Below, piece after piece: positions 7,601 to 16,197 of a DNA stretch of 37,879 nt; the stretch's first letter is position 1; the number at the start of each line of letters is the position of its first letter. Below the pieces are notes generated by a model. It ran no database searches. It saw only the letters and a program-made list of their open reading frames with translations, and had not been told where the DNA came from. Origin of the DNA: Shackletoniella antarctica (GTDB lineage: Bacteria; Cyanobacteriota; Cyanobacteriia; Phormidesmidales; Phormidesmidaceae); contig QBMN01000018.1 in the NCBI GenBank assembly GCA_003241845.1, forward strand, positions 1-37,879. The letters run 5' to 3'. The position numbers and the translations under genes are program-made.

Positions 7601-8134
7601 CTAGGTCAGGAGCGCTGAGGTTGCGGCGGACAGGGTCAGGGGTTTGCGGTAGACGCGATCGCATCGGGCAGTCTCTACCCCGCTGGCGGCTTCATAGCCA
7701 CTGGCTTCGTATAGCCCCACGGCCTCTTTGAGCACCGAGGCGGTCTCTAGCCAGATCTGATCAAACCCCCGCTGCTGAATGACGGACTCTAGCTGGCTCA
7801 GCAGGTGGCGGCCCAGCCCCTGACCCCGCGCCTGGGGCAGCAGGTACATTTTACGCAGCTCCACGGCCCGATCGCCTCGAGGGGTAGGCCGATATCCCGC
7901 CGTGCCCACCAGCTCTCCAGCTTTCTCTACCACCCAAAATTCGCCGCCGGTTTCCCAGTAGCTGGCTTCGACCTCTAGGGCATCGCGATCGCTGTCGGTC
8001 GGTTCACAGGTCAGGCTATATTCTGCCAGCACCTGGGCGATCAGGGCGGCGGCAGCATCGCGATCGCCGGGCTGCCAGCTGCGAATCAGGTAAGAACCAA
8101 AGGTGCTGCGGTGGTCAGGGAGCGAAGGAGGCAT
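7601..8134 (-). CDS. GNAT family N-acetyltransferase
   Basis: 177 residues with a single GNAT fold. The acetyl-CoA binding motif A is visible as LRKMYLLPQARGQGLGRHLL (about 92-111) and motif B as the region LETASVLKEAVGLYEASGYE (about 129-148). The N-terminal YLIRSWQPGDRDAAAALI strand-helix is also typical. The substrate is not predictable. The gene lies downstream of miaE on the same strand, separated by 122 bp that contain a long inverted repeat, so the two may not be co-transcribed. Confidence 0.85.
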   Translation of the reverse strand: MPPSLPDHRSTFGSYLIRSWQPGDRDAAAALIAQVLAEYSLTCEPTDSDRDALEVEASYWETGGEFWVVEKAGELVGTAGYRPTPRGDRAVELRKMYLLPQARGQGLGRHLLSQLESVIQQRGFDQIWLETASVLKEAVGLYEASGYEAASGVETARCDRVYRKPLTLSAATSALLT

Positions 8135-8178
8135 GCCGATTTTGGAGTTTGGATTGGCGGTTTTGGCCGGGGGTAGCG

Positions 8179-8245
8179 AGATCCCAGAGTTCTACTGGTG
8201 TATAAACCAATTCTTGTAATCGCTAACCAAAGAACCCTGGGATCT
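8179..8245. repeat. Inverted repeat with 15-bp arms between miaE and the GNAT gene
   Basis: AGATCCCAGAGTTCT at 8179-8193 is repeated in inverted form as AGAACCCTGGGATCT at 8231-8245 (one mismatch in 15), with 37 bp between. Neither side is followed by a T-run, so it is not a standard terminator. It could be a short mobile-element relic or a structured leader of the GNAT mRNA. Confidence 0.6.
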
Positions 8246-8256
8246 ATGCCAGCGTT

Positions 8257-8853
8257 CTAGCTGTGGATGCGGGGCTGGGGGTGCAGGCTAGAGAGAATTT
8301 TACTTTCGGCGGCAGCCAAGGTGTCTAGGCGAGCTGCTACCGCTGCCCGGGGAAAGCGACCCGTAGCCAGCACCCAGTAGGTCCCGTAGTGGCGAGCTTC
8401 GGAAGCCATCAGGCTGCTGTAAAACTGCGCCAGTTCACCATCCGGGCACTGCTCTGCCAACAGCCCCAGCCGTTCGTGGCTGCGGGCTTCGATCAGGGCC
8501 GATACCAGCAGCACATCCAGCTGGCGGTGGGGTTCGACCGGGCGCACCTGCTGGCGCAGCCCGGCCCCGTAGGGCGGCGGCGGCAGTGGCCCAAAGGGCA
8601 CACCGCGACGCTCTAGCCACTGGTTGACCTGGGCAAAGTGGGCCAGCTCTTCCTGGGCGATCGCCGTCAGCACCGTCACCAGTTCACCATCGGACGGATA
8701 GCGATTGATCAAACTCATCGCCACCCCCGCCGCCTTACGCTCACACTGGGCATGATCGAGCAAAATTACGTTCAAATTAGCCAAAGCCTGATCAACCCAA
8801 GCCTGAGCAGTTGGCGTCTGAAGAAACCTGATCGTAGCGGTGGCGGTAGCCAT
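8257..8853 (-). CDS. miaE: tRNA-(ms2io6A)-hydroxylase MiaE
   Basis: 198 residues of the MiaE ferritin-like di-iron family, which hydroxylates the isopentenyl group of ms2i6A37 in tRNA. The metal-ligand pattern is visible: D33-H34 with E38 in LDHAQCERKAAG, then the E-E-x-x-H set in AIAQEELAHFAQV, a later ALIEARSHERLG, and MASEARHYGTYW near 150. No signal peptide. Its start is 36 bp from the aroQ stop on the same strand, so aroQ-miaE may be co-transcribed. No strong RBS is seen before the ATG. Confidence 0.9.
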   Translation of the reverse strand: MATATATIRFLQTPTAQAWVDQALANLNVILLDHAQCERKAAGVAMSLINRYPSDGELVTVLTAIAQEELAHFAQVNQWLERRGVPFGPLPPPPYGAGLRQQVRPVEPHRQLDVLLVSALIEARSHERLGLLAEQCPDGELAQFYSSLMASEARHYGTYWVLATGRFPRAAVAARLDTLAAAESKILSSLHPQPRIHS

Positions 8854-8889
8854 AAAAATGACAGAAAAATAAAAATCTACGGGCAGCGA

Positions 8890-9330
8890 CTAAAGACTTT
8901 TGAGGTGTTGCACCAGGGCATAAAGCCCCAGGCGGTAGCTGTCGGCTCCAAAGCCACAGATCTGGCCCACCGCCACGGCGGCTATATAGGAGTGGTGGCG
9001 AAAGGCCTCGCGTTTGTGAATGTTGCTGAGGTGAACTTCGACCGTGGGCAGACCAACAGCGGCGATCGCATCTCGCATAGCCACACTGGTGTGAGTGTAG
9101 GCTCCAGGGTTAATTAAAATACCGTCCCTCTCACCAAAGGCAGCCTGGATACAATCCACTAAAGCCCCTTCGCTATTGGATTGAAAGCTGTCTAGAACCA
9201 CTCCTAAAGTTTCAGCCTCACAGACTAACATTTCCTCAATGCTGGCCAGGGTCTGTGTGCCGTAGACCTTTGGCTCTCGCAGCCCCAGCATATTGAGATT
9301 GGGGCCGTGAATAACTTGAACCCTAAGCAA
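8890..9330 (-). CDS. aroQ: Type II 3-dehydroquinate dehydratase
   Basis: 146 residues, the usual length for type II enzymes, which remove water from 3-dehydroquinate in the shikimate pathway. Catalytic blocks are [17 protein letters not shown] (with the catalytic Tyr), [28 protein letters not shown] and [18 protein letters not shown]. The only suitable start is TTG at 9330, preceded on the minus strand by AAGGAA with 8 nt spacing; no in-frame ATG fits the conserved N-terminus. This shikimate gene feeds chorismate, the substrate of the lyase at the left end of the window, although they are 8 kb apart. Confidence 0.95.
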   Translation of the reverse strand: MLRVQVIHGPNLNMLGLREPKVYGTQTLASIEEMLVCEAETLGVVLDSFQSNSEGALVDCIQAAFGERDGILINPGAYTHTSVAMRDAIAAVGLPTVEVHLSNIHKREAFRHHSYIAAVAVGQICGFGADSYRLGLYALVQHLKSL

Positions 9331-9659
9331 TGACTTATTTCCTTAGGCTATTCAAGAGAAGATCACAACCAAATAATGTTATTCCGATCAAAGTGAGAAT
9401 TTCGAGAAGTCTCAGACTTTACCAACGACCGAGACGTATCGGCTTCGCTTCGCTCGGACGTGACAAAACGGCGCTTGCTTAGGGTTACCTACCCAGAACG
9501 AAAGCAGCCATGAGAATAACGCAAATAATTCACGCCCGGTACCCCTATCAGGGCTAAAATTATCTGTCTAAAGGAATGCCACACGAAAGGCATTTTGAAC
9601 AACGCTTGAGCGCCGATCAGAAAAGCGATTCACTGTGATCAGAACCTTTTGAAAGCGCT

Positions 9660-9791
9660 CTAGCGTCGTGGCTCTTCCACCGGAATAGGGACTAGGTCAG
9701 GCTCCGCTTGGTGCTCAGGGCCAAACAGGGCCTCAATCACCTTGTCAACCCACTCACGCAACTTGTCGAGAGCCTTATCGATGTAATCCAT
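9660..9791 (-). CDS. Small amphipathic-helix protein (43 aa)
   Basis: A 43-codon frame, too short for usual ORF lists. It starts at ATG 9791 with AAGGAG ten nt upstream and ends at TAG 9660-9662. The first ~24 residues (MDYIDKALDKLREWVDKVIE, then ALFG) form a clear amphipathic helix with Ile/Leu/Trp/Val on one face and Asp/Lys/Glu on the other; the tail is acidic and proline-rich (PDLVPIPVEEPRR). No membrane segment or known motif. A promoter-like pair (TTGATC, 16 nt, TATTAT) lies ~95 bp upstream. Regulatory signals plus a sensible peptide make a real gene likely; function is unknown. Confidence 0.6.
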   Translation of the reverse strand: MDYIDKALDKLREWVDKVIEALFGPEHQAEPDLVPIPVEEPRR

Positions 9792-9885
9792 TAGGGCAAA
9801 ACTCCTTACTGGCACACGCTACCCCGGCTGCTCTTGCCTGAGACGGGCCTTAAGGCCCAGTGGGGTGCTCCTAATCCATAATTAC

Positions 9886-9913
9886 ATAATAGCCAATTGA
9901 AGCCAATGATCAA
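9886..9913 (-). promoter_or_regulatory. Promoter candidate for the 43-aa gene
   Basis: On the minus strand TTGATC (9913-9908) and TATTAT (9891-9886) are separated by 16 bp. Transcription would start near 9880 and give a ~90-nt leader that includes the palindrome GGGCCTTAAGGCCC (9845-9858). It lies just after the cinA stop codon. Confidence 0.4.
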
Positions 9914-9920
9914 ATTAACT

Positions 9921-11258
9921 TTACAGCAGGTTGCGGCGCAGGGCATCGAGGGCCGAGAGGGCACTGAGCTGGCGCACCCAATCGCGGCCCCGATAGCCTG
10001 AGAACTCGTGCTGGTAGCTGATCACCTCACCGCTAGGGGTAGCCAGGCCAATGTAAACCAGCCCCACAGGTTTAGTCGGGGTGCCGCCCCCAGGCCCGGC
10101 AATGCCGGTAATGCTCAAGGCCCAGTCGGTTTGCAGCATCGCTTTGGCCCCCAGTGCCATTTGCTCAGCCACGATCGCACTCACCGCCCCATGCTCCGCT
10201 AACGCCGCCGCATCGACCTTGAGCAGGTTGACCTTAACCCGGTTGTCGTAGGAAATAACGCCGCCCAGAAAGTAGGCCGAGCTGCCCGCAATCTCCGTCA
10301 GCAGTTGCCCCAGCCCTCCCCCCGTGCAAGACTCGGCCACCGCCAGGGTCTGCTGACGCCCCAGCAGCAGACGCCCCACCACCGAGGCTAGGCTGTCGTC
10401 ATCGGCCCCATAGCAGTCGGCCCCCACCAGCGCGCGAATGCCCGCCTCCACCGGCTCAATCTGGGCCAGGGCAGATGCCCTAGAGTCGGCCCGCACGCTA
10501 ATGCGCAGCTTGGCCTCGCCCTTGCTGGCGTAGGGGGCCACCGTGGGGTTGCCCTGGCTCAGGTAGGGGGCTACCCGCTCCGCCAGGGCCGACTCGCTAA
10601 TGCCCCAAAACCGCAGCATGCGGCTGACGATGGTGGTGGTTACCCAGCCCTGGCTGTGCAGGTAGGGCACAGAGGTTTCGCGCCACATGGCCTGCATCTC
10701 GCGCGGCACGCCGGGGAAGGTCATCAGCGTGAGACGGGGTCGCGGCGACCAAATAATGCCCGGAGCAGTGCCCTGGGGGTTGGGCAGCACCGTCGCCCCC
10801 TCGGGCAGCAGCGCCTGTTTGCGGTTGCTGGGGGGCATGGCGCGCCCTCGAGCGGTAAATTTAGCCTCAATATCGGCCACCAGGTCGGGGTGCTCCACCA
10901 GGGGGGCACCAAACAGGTCGGCCAGCGTCTCTATGGTGAGGTCGTCGGGGGTAGGGCCAAGGCCACCCGTAAAGAGGATGAGCTGCGATCTGCCCTGGGC
11001 AATGGTTACGGCCTGCTGAATGCGGGCTGGGTTATCGCCCACCACGGTCTGGTAGTAGTGGGCAATGCCCAAGACCGCCAGCTCCTTGGCCAAAAACTGG
11101 GCATTGCCGTTGAGAATATCCCCCAGCAGCAGCTCGGTGCCCACACAGATGATTTCTGCGCTTTGAGCCGACGGAGCGGGCAGGCCGGAGTCTGACTCGG
11201 TGTTTGACTCGGTGTCTGACTCGGTAGCTGGGCGTTGAGAGGCGGGGCTTTGGGTCAT
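9921..11258 (-). CDS. cinA: CinA-family nicotinamide-nucleotide amidohydrolase / competence-damage protein
   Basis: 445 residues from the ATG at 11258. The N-terminal MoCF-like domain has IICVGTELLLGDILNGNAQF and FTGGLGPTPDDLT (ADP-ribose pyrophosphatase-type activity in some members). The C-terminal CinA domain carries LAVAESCTGGGLGQLL with the catalytic Ser, and SITGIAGPGGGTPTKPVG; it deamidates nicotinamide mononucleotide. The frame stays open to a further start at 11363, but the extra 35 residues do not look like the family, so I prefer 11258. The stretch just after this start has a repeated ATESDTESNTESDSG motif, so the real start could be even closer to the domain. The gene is divergent from the GT39-like gene. 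Confidence 0.9.
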   Translation of the reverse strand: MTQSPASQRPATESDTESNTESDSGLPAPSAQSAEIICVGTELLLGDILNGNAQFLAKELAVLGIAHYYQTVVGDNPARIQQAVTIAQGRSQLILFTGGLGPTPDDLTIETLADLFGAPLVEHPDLVADIEAKFTARGRAMPPSNRKQALLPEGATVLPNPQGTAPGIIWSPRPRLTLMTFPGVPREMQAMWRETSVPYLHSQGWVTTTIVSRMLRFWGISESALAERVAPYLSQGNPTVAPYASKGEAKLRISVRADSRASALAQIEPVEAGIRALVGADCYGADDDSLASVVGRLLLGRQQTLAVAESCTGGGLGQLLTEIAGSSAYFLGGVISYDNRVKVNLLKVDAAALAEHGAVSAIVAEQMALGAKAMLQTDWALSITGIAGPGGGTPTKPVGLVYIGLATPSGEVISYQHEFSGYRGRDWVRQLSALSALDALRRNLL

Positions 11259-11408
11259 GGGGCTTGCCTGGGGCAGAAGAGGGCAGAATGTCTGGGACGC
11301 AATAGTGTCATTATGACCATTGCGGGGGAACCGGAAAAAGCCCGGCTGGCCAATTAGAGGCATTCTCCCAGGGTTTGATAGATTGGTTTTGCCAAGGGAG
11401 ATTGCCCG

Positions 11409-13106
11409 ATGACAGGTTGGAGCGAACGCAAACCCGGCTGGAGCCAGGGGCTGCTGGCCCTGGTGCTGGGGGGCCTAATCTACCGCACCATTGTCGCTAT
11501 TTGGATGCTGCCGGGCTTTGACGAAGCCTACTACTACCTCTATAGCCGCTACCTAAACTGGAGCTACTTTGATCACCCGCCCATTGTGGCCCTCACCACC
11601 GGAGTGGGCTGGTGGCTGACGGGGGTGATTTCTCCGTTTACGATTCGCATCGGTGCAGTGGTGCTCTACTGCCTGAGCCTGGGGCTGCTGTATCTGGCGG
11701 CAACTCGACTATTTTCGGCGGCGGTGGGGCGCATGACCCTGGCCCTGGCCACCCTGATACCGCTGATCGTGATTGGCTTTGGCATTCTCACCTCCCCAGA
11801 CAACGGGCTGAGCTTTTTCTGGAGCGCCACGCTTTTGGTAGCGGCCTGGGAGTTTTTCCCTGACAGTGGCCGTCTTAGCCGCCACGGATTGATCAAAGCA
11901 ACCTATGTGCCTACTTGGCGCATCGTGCTGCTGGGCCTCACCGTGGCCCTGGCAGGGTTGAGCAAGTACCACGGATTTGTGCTGGGTGTCAGCCTGGTGG
12001 GGTTTTGTGTGGCCTACCGGCCCTACCGGGCGGCGCTGCGATCGCCCTGGACTCTGCTCGCCCTAGTGGTCTTTGGCCTCACGCTTTTCCCCCTGTGGTA
12101 CTGGAACAGCCAGAACGACTGGATTTCCTTCCGCTTTCAGCTGGGCATGCGGTTTGACGGCACCTCTGCCCCTAGCGGCTTTAGCCTGGGGCAGATGGTG
12201 GGCTACTGGCTGCTGTCAGTCCTCTATCTATTTCCGCTGTTTGGCTTTCCCCTGTGGTGGGTGGCGGCAAAACAGAGCGGCAAGCAGGCGCTGTTCTGGG
12301 TTTCCCCCAGCCTCAGCAGCGACGAAGCCCAGCACCATTACAAACAGGCCCTGATTCTCTGGCTGTCGCTGCCAATTATGCTGCTGTTTACGCTGCTGGG
12401 GGGCAAGCAGCAAATTTTGCCCGCCTGGCCCGCCCCTGGCTACTGGGGCATGGTGATTTTGCTAGCGGCCCAGGTGTTGGTGTGGCAGCGCCAGCGGCCC
12501 CGGCTGATCCGCCGCTGGCTTTGGGGGTCAGGGTTGTTTTTAGCCTCTCTTTCTGCGGTGGCGCTGCTGCACCTGCGGCTAGGTATTTTGCAGCAGCCCA
12601 GCACCTACGCGCTCTTTGGGGGCCTACTCCCAGTCGAGCAAGATGGCTCCACCGAGCTGATCGACACCAGCCAGCTGCGGCAGCAGTTTGCCAGCACCCC
12701 AGAGCTGCGGCAAGCCCTCAACGAGGTGGGTTTTGTCTTCACCAATGAGTATTATCTGGGGGGCTACCTGGCGATGGGCATTCACCCGGTGGTCGATCTG
12801 CCGGTGACCGCCTTTAGCCAAGACCCTCGTGGCTTCGCCTTCTGGTTTAACCCCCAAGACTGGGTAGGCCAAGATGCGCTTTATATGACCATTGATCGCT
12901 TTGTGCAAGACGACGAAATTTTAGACCGCTACCGACCACTGTTCGACAGCATTGAGCCGCTATGCACCATTCCTCTCATGCGCGGCGGCGAGGTGACTGA
13001 AACGATTCACATCTATCGGGCCAACAATCTGCGCCAGGCCTACGAGTACCCCTACGGCCCCTCAGCGAGTGCGCTGCCGCAGCCGCCAGCCGGTGTAGCT
13101 GAGTAG
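11409..13106 (+). CDS. Glycosyltransferase family 39-like integral membrane protein
   Basis: 565 residues with about ten hydrophobic segments. The N-terminal loop carries the acidic pair D38-E39 in LPGFDEAYYYLYSRY and the NWSYFDHPPIVA motif, typical of GT39/ArnT-PMT (GT-C) enzymes that move sugars from polyprenyl-phosphate donors to lipids or proteins at the periplasmic face. The later part has LGGKQQILPAWPAPGYWG and a C-terminal soluble domain from about residue 400. Acceptor and sugar are unknown. Its 3' end overlaps the convergent WecA-like gene by 45 bp, so the two C-termini are encoded on opposite strands of the same DNA. Confidence 0.85.
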   Translation: MTGWSERKPGWSQGLLALVLGGLIYRTIVAIWMLPGFDEAYYYLYSRYLNWSYFDHPPIVALTTGVGWWLTGVISPFTIRIGAVVLYCLSLGLLYLAATRLFSAAVGRMTLALATLIPLIVIGFGILTSPDNGLSFFWSATLLVAAWEFFPDSGRLSRHGLIKATYVPTWRIVLLGLTVALAGLSKYHGFVLGVSLVGFCVAYRPYRAALRSPWTLLALVVFGLTLFPLWYWNSQNDWISFRFQLGMRFDGTSAPSGFSLGQMVGYWLLSVLYLFPLFGFPLWWVAAKQSGKQALFWVSPSLSSDEAQHHYKQALILWLSLPIMLLFTLLGGKQQILPAWPAPGYWGMVILLAAQVLVWQRQRPRLIRRWLWGSGLFLASLSAVALLHLRLGILQQPSTYALFGGLLPVEQDGSTELIDTSQLRQQFASTPELRQALNEVGFVFTNEYYLGGYLAMGIHPVVDLPVTAFSQDPRGFAFWFNPQDWVGQDALYMTIDRFVQDDEILDRYRPLFDSIEPLCTIPLMRGGEVTETIHIYRANNLRQAYEYPYGPSASALPQPPAGVAE

Positions 13107-14120
13107 CGCCGTTGCCGCCAGGGCATAGACCACCCCGCTGGGCACCCCCGCAAAGGCCAGGGCCAGCGTGCCGGCCCAAAGGGTGAGCACGTAGATAAAC
13201 AGCACCGTCACCCGGTGAGACAGGCCCGCCTTTAGCAGCCGATGGTGCAGGTGACGCTTATCGGCCACAAAGGGAGAATTACCCGAACGCAATCGATCTA
13301 CAATCACGGCCGACATATCTAAAATGGGCACTGCCAAAATCAGGTAGGGCAGCAGCACCGCCGCCGTAGTCACTGTTTTGACCAGGCCAATGACCCCCAC
13401 GGCGGCTAGGGTAAAGCCCATAAAGTAGGCTCCACCATCGCCCATAAAGATCTTCGCGGGGTTGAAGTTATAGCGCAAAAACCCTAGGGCACCGCCAGCC
13501 AAGGCAGCCGCAATGAGCGCCGCCGCCGGCTGGTTCATATAGAAACTGACGACAATCATGATCAGCGCGGCAATTCCCGATACCCCTGCCGCCAGACCGT
13601 CTAGGCCGTCGATCCAGTTGATCGCGTTGGCCATACCTACCAGCCAGATAATAGTCACCGGCAGGCTAATAAAGTCGGGTAGCTGGGTCAGCCCATAGAA
13701 GGGAATGGTCAGGAAGTCAATGCTGACCCCCACGTACCAGGCCATGCTGGCCACCACCGCCTGCATAAATAGGCGGCTCAACGGCGACAGACCGAACAGG
13801 TCGTCGGTGAGGCCAATGAGAAAAAATGCTAACCCGCCTAAAACCACGCCCCAGATCTGAAACTCTTGGGGAGGGGCCAGGTGTTCACCCGCAGCATCGA
13901 TGAATCCGCCCATGGCCCACACGATTAGCAGAGCCAGCAGCGTGCCCAAAAAGATTGAAACCCCGCCCAGGCGCACCATGGGCTTGTCGTGCACCTTGCG
14001 CTCTCCGGGCTGGTCGACCCGGCCACTCTTAAGACCAATGCGACGCACAATTGGCGTAGTGCCCAGTACCACCGCGGCGGAAATACCAAAGGCCAACACG
14101 TGATACAAAACAAACGGCAT
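13062..14120 (-). CDS. WecA/MraY-family undecaprenyl-phosphate sugar-1-phosphate transferase
   Basis: About 352 residues with ~10 membrane helices. Conserved cytoplasmic motifs: DQPGERKVHDKPMVRLGG near 35, the Mg-binding LTDDLFGLSPL near 105, NAINWIDGLDGLAAG near 165, KIFMGDGGAYFMGF near 225 and RHLHHRLL near 290. The last motif marks the WecA/TagO (GlcNAc-1-P) branch rather than MraY. Such enzymes start O-antigen, enterobacterial common antigen or wall polymer synthesis by transferring a sugar phosphate to undecaprenyl phosphate. A GTG two codons earlier (14126) is possible, but the GGAGG RBS fits the ATG at 14120 better. With the GT39-like neighbour it suggests an envelope-glycan locus. Confidence 0.9.
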   Translation of the reverse strand: MPFVLYHVLAFGISAAVVLGTTPIVRRIGLKSGRVDQPGERKVHDKPMVRLGGVSIFLGTLLALLIVWAMGGFIDAAGEHLAPPQEFQIWGVVLGGLAFFLIGLTDDLFGLSPLSRLFMQAVVASMAWYVGVSIDFLTIPFYGLTQLPDFISLPVTIIWLVGMANAINWIDGLDGLAAGVSGIAALIMIVVSFYMNQPAAALIAAALAGGALGFLRYNFNPAKIFMGDGGAYFMGFTLAAVGVIGLVKTVTTAAVLLPYLILAVPILDMSAVIVDRLRSGNSPFVADKRHLHHRLLKAGLSHRVTVLFIYVLTLWAGTLALAFAGVPSGVVYALAATALLSYTGWRLRQRTR

Positions 14121-14430
14121 CTTCACCCCCTCCTAGTTGGAGAAACCTCCACCCCGCCCCATTAGGCTCTACCCCAGCAGCCTACAGCTCTTTGGCAGCA
14201 TCGACTCATACTCAGGTCAACCCTGTGAGCAACCTGGGGCTCAAGTAACCTAAACAGCGCGTATTCTGGCCCGAAACAGTCAATAGGATAGGCCGAGTCT
14301 GGCTAAATAAGCAAAAACTCCATGCAATTATGACAGATTATTAAGGGAGCACCTCAACTTTCTGCGGCATTGCATGGAGTGATGGCTGAGTCCGAAGGCG
14401 AAAAGGCTTGCCTCTTGGCCAGCTTGGCCC
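14121..14430. other. Intergenic region between glyA and the WecA-like gene
   Basis: 310 bp. It holds the GGAGG RBS of the WecA-like gene at its left side and the inverted repeat at 14317-14380 that is probably the glyA terminator. No coding frame with start and RBS is visible. Confidence 0.5.
14313..14380 (-). terminator. Probable glyA terminator with a long loop
   Basis: ACTCCATGCAAT (14317-14328) and ATTGCATGGAGT (14369-14380) are perfect 12-bp inverted repeats separated by 40 bp. On the minus strand the hairpin is followed directly by a run of five T (the arm ends GGAGT and four more T follow at 14316-14313), 50 bp after the glyA stop. That is the form of an intrinsic terminator, although the loop is unusually long. 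An alternative is a small structured RNA. Confidence 0.5.
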
Positions 14431-15714
14431 CTACACCAAAGCCGGAACTAGGCCCCCGAGGTGAGCGTAGAGGGGGAAGCGATCGCACAGCCCCGCTACC
14501 CGCCGCAGGCATTGCTCGGCCACGGCCTCATCGTCGGGGTTGAGCAGGCGATCGGCGATGATGTCGGCGATTTCGATAAACTCGACCTCGCCCATGCCCC
14601 GAGTGGTCATGGCAGGAGAGCCAAGGCGCAGCCCGCTGGTGACAAAGGGCGACTCGGGGTCGTAGGGCACGGTGTTTTTGTTGGCGGTAATGTTGACGCC
14701 GCTAACCAGCTGATCGGCGCGCTTGCCGGTCATGGCAATGGAGCGCAGATCGCAGAGCACCAGGTGGTTGTCGGTGCCGTCAGAGACCACCTTGATGCCC
14801 CGCTGCTGAAGCTGAGCCGCCAGCCGCTGGGCATTGGCGATCACCTGGGCGGCGTAGGTGCGAAACTCGGGCTTGAGGGCTTCGCCAAAGGCCACAGCCT
14901 TGGCGGCAATCACGTGCTCTAGGGGGCCGCCCTGGCTGCCGGGAAACACCGCCTTGTCAAACTTTTTGCCCAGCTCCGCATCACGAGTGAGAATCAGGCC
15001 GCCGCGAGGGCCGCGCAGGGTTTTGTGGGTAGTGGTGGTGACCACATCGCAGTAGGGCAGGGGGTTGGGGTGCTGGTTAGCGGCCACCAGACCGGCGATG
15101 TGGGCAATGTCGGCCATCAGGTAGGCCCCGACTTCGTCGGCGATCGCCCGAAATTTCTCAAACTCAATGGTGCGGGGGTAGGCCGAGTAACCGCAGATGA
15201 TCAGCTTGGGGCGGTGCTCGAGGGCAACCTGGCGAATTTCGTCAAAGTCGAGCTGCTCGGTCTCACGGCTAACGCCGTACTGCGCCACCTTAAACCACTT
15301 GCCCGAAAAATTCACGGGCGACCCGTGGGTGAGGTGGCCACCATGGGAGAGATCCATGCCCAAGATTGTGTCGCCAGGCTCTAGCAGAGCCAAAAACACC
15401 GCAAAGTTGGCCTGGGCACCCGAGTGGGGCTGCACGTTGGCGTGGGCGGCACCAAACAGTTCTTTAGCGCGGTCGATAGCCAGCTGCTCGGCCTCGTCCA
15501 CAAAGGCGCAGCCGCCGTAGTAGCGCTTGCCGGGCAGACCCTCGGCATACTTATTGGTCAACACCGAACCCTGGGCCGCCATGACTGCCGCCGAAGTAAA
15601 GTTTTCGCTGGCAATCAGCTCCAGGTGGTCGCGCTGGCGCTGCAGCTCTCGCTGCACAATGCTGGCCAGCAGCGGATCAGACTCTTGCAGAAAATCAAAG
15701 TTAGCTTGAGGCAC
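14431..15714 (-). CDS. glyA: Serine hydroxymethyltransferase
   Basis: 427 residues from the GTG at 15714, which has GGGAG eight nt upstream and gives the length usual for this family; an upstream TTG (15732) extends the frame by six codons. The enzyme converts serine and tetrahydrofolate to glycine and methylene-THF, and in cyanobacteria also serves photorespiratory glycine. Conserved blocks are [47 protein letters not shown], and the PLP-lysine segment [17 protein letters not shown] (Lys in THKT). The gene stands alone, with its own terminator-like hairpin. Confidence 0.97.
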   Translation of the reverse strand: MPQANFDFLQESDPLLASIVQRELQRQRDHLELIASENFTSAAVMAAQGSVLTNKYAEGLPGKRYYGGCAFVDEAEQLAIDRAKELFGAAHANVQPHSGAQANFAVFLALLEPGDTILGMDLSHGGHLTHGSPVNFSGKWFKVAQYGVSRETEQLDFDEIRQVALEHRPKLIICGYSAYPRTIEFEKFRAIADEVGAYLMADIAHIAGLVAANQHPNPLPYCDVVTTTTHKTLRGPRGGLILTRDAELGKKFDKAVFPGSQGGPLEHVIAAKAVAFGEALKPEFRTYAAQVIANAQRLAAQLQQRGIKVVSDGTDNHLVLCDLRSIAMTGKRADQLVSGVNITANKNTVPYDPESPFVTSGLRLGSPAMTTRGMGEVEFIEIADIIADRLLNPDDEAVAEQCLRRVAGLCDRFPLYAHLGGLVPALV

Positions 15715-16197
15715 GGGCAAGACTCCCAACAATCGACAGAACTGTTATCTAAACAAAAGCAAGACGCGGTTAACGGGTAGCCGACGGAGCCGCGCTGCCT
15801 TTCCCCGAAAAAATATAGACGGCGGCTTAGGGGCAATCGGTGGCCTCAGTCGTGGTCTCAGTCACAGAGTCAAGTTACCAAGCATCGAAGCAACCCACAG
15901 CGCAACCTACGGCATTGAGCAGTTTTAATATGCAGTCTATTATCTTATCTGGGTGGCTTTGAATTGGGTAGGTTTGCAGAATACTGTGCTGCCCTGCCCC
16001 TGCACAAATTCAGATTGCGCGAGCGAATGTTACGGATTGCAACATATAATCTTTAGAAACGGCAGGGGCAGGCTTGCTTCGGGGAATGGGCTGATTTCAC
16101 CTGTTTTACCAAAGTTGGTTGCAGTTGTGAGAGGCTAGTTTAAGCAGAATTGCCTGTAGTCGGTTTGAGATTGATATTCTCCAGGTTTGGGTCATTA
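15715..16197. other. Divergent glyA/crtB upstream region
   Basis: 483 bp between the starts of glyA (minus) and crtB (plus). A TATAAT at 16045-16050 preceded by ATGTTACGGATTGCAACAT is the best -10 candidate on the plus strand; it would leave a ~140-nt leader for crtB. No coding frame or recognised riboswitch is seen. Short frames in this region lack an RBS. Confidence 0.45.
16045..16050 (+). promoter_or_regulatory. Candidate -10 box for crtB
   Basis: TATAAT, a perfect -10 hexamer, 147 bp before the crtB ATG. No good -35 stands at 16-18 bp, so an activator may be needed. The overlapping ATGTT/AACAT inverted repeat just upstream (16027-16045) is a possible protein site. Confidence 0.3.

Larger units (their letters stand above)
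9331..9920. other. 590-bp region between aroQ and cinA holding one small gene
   Basis: The only credible gene is the 43-aa frame at 9660-9791 with a promoter at 9886-9913. The remaining ~330 bp (9331-9659) contain a weak hairpin at 9575-9594 (AATGCC, 8-nt loop, GGCATT) that could end the small transcript on the minus strand, and a CCGAG/CTCGG hairpin near 9427-9458. GGGCCTTAAGGCCC at 9845-9858 is a perfect 14-bp palindrome in the leader of the small gene. No RNA gene was recognised. Confidence 0.5.

Noticed and set aside
9510-9557. A 15-codon frame MRITQIIHARYPYQG that resembles the start of GT4 glycosyltransferases.
   Set aside because: It stops after 15 codons, no continuation of a glycosyltransferase was seen in any frame downstream, and no RBS is present. 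Most likely chance.
16022-16050. Possible HLR1 (RpaB) site in front of crtB.
   Set aside because: GTTACGGA-TT-GCAACATA matches the double GTTACA(T/A)(T/A) pattern only partly in each half; not enough to call.
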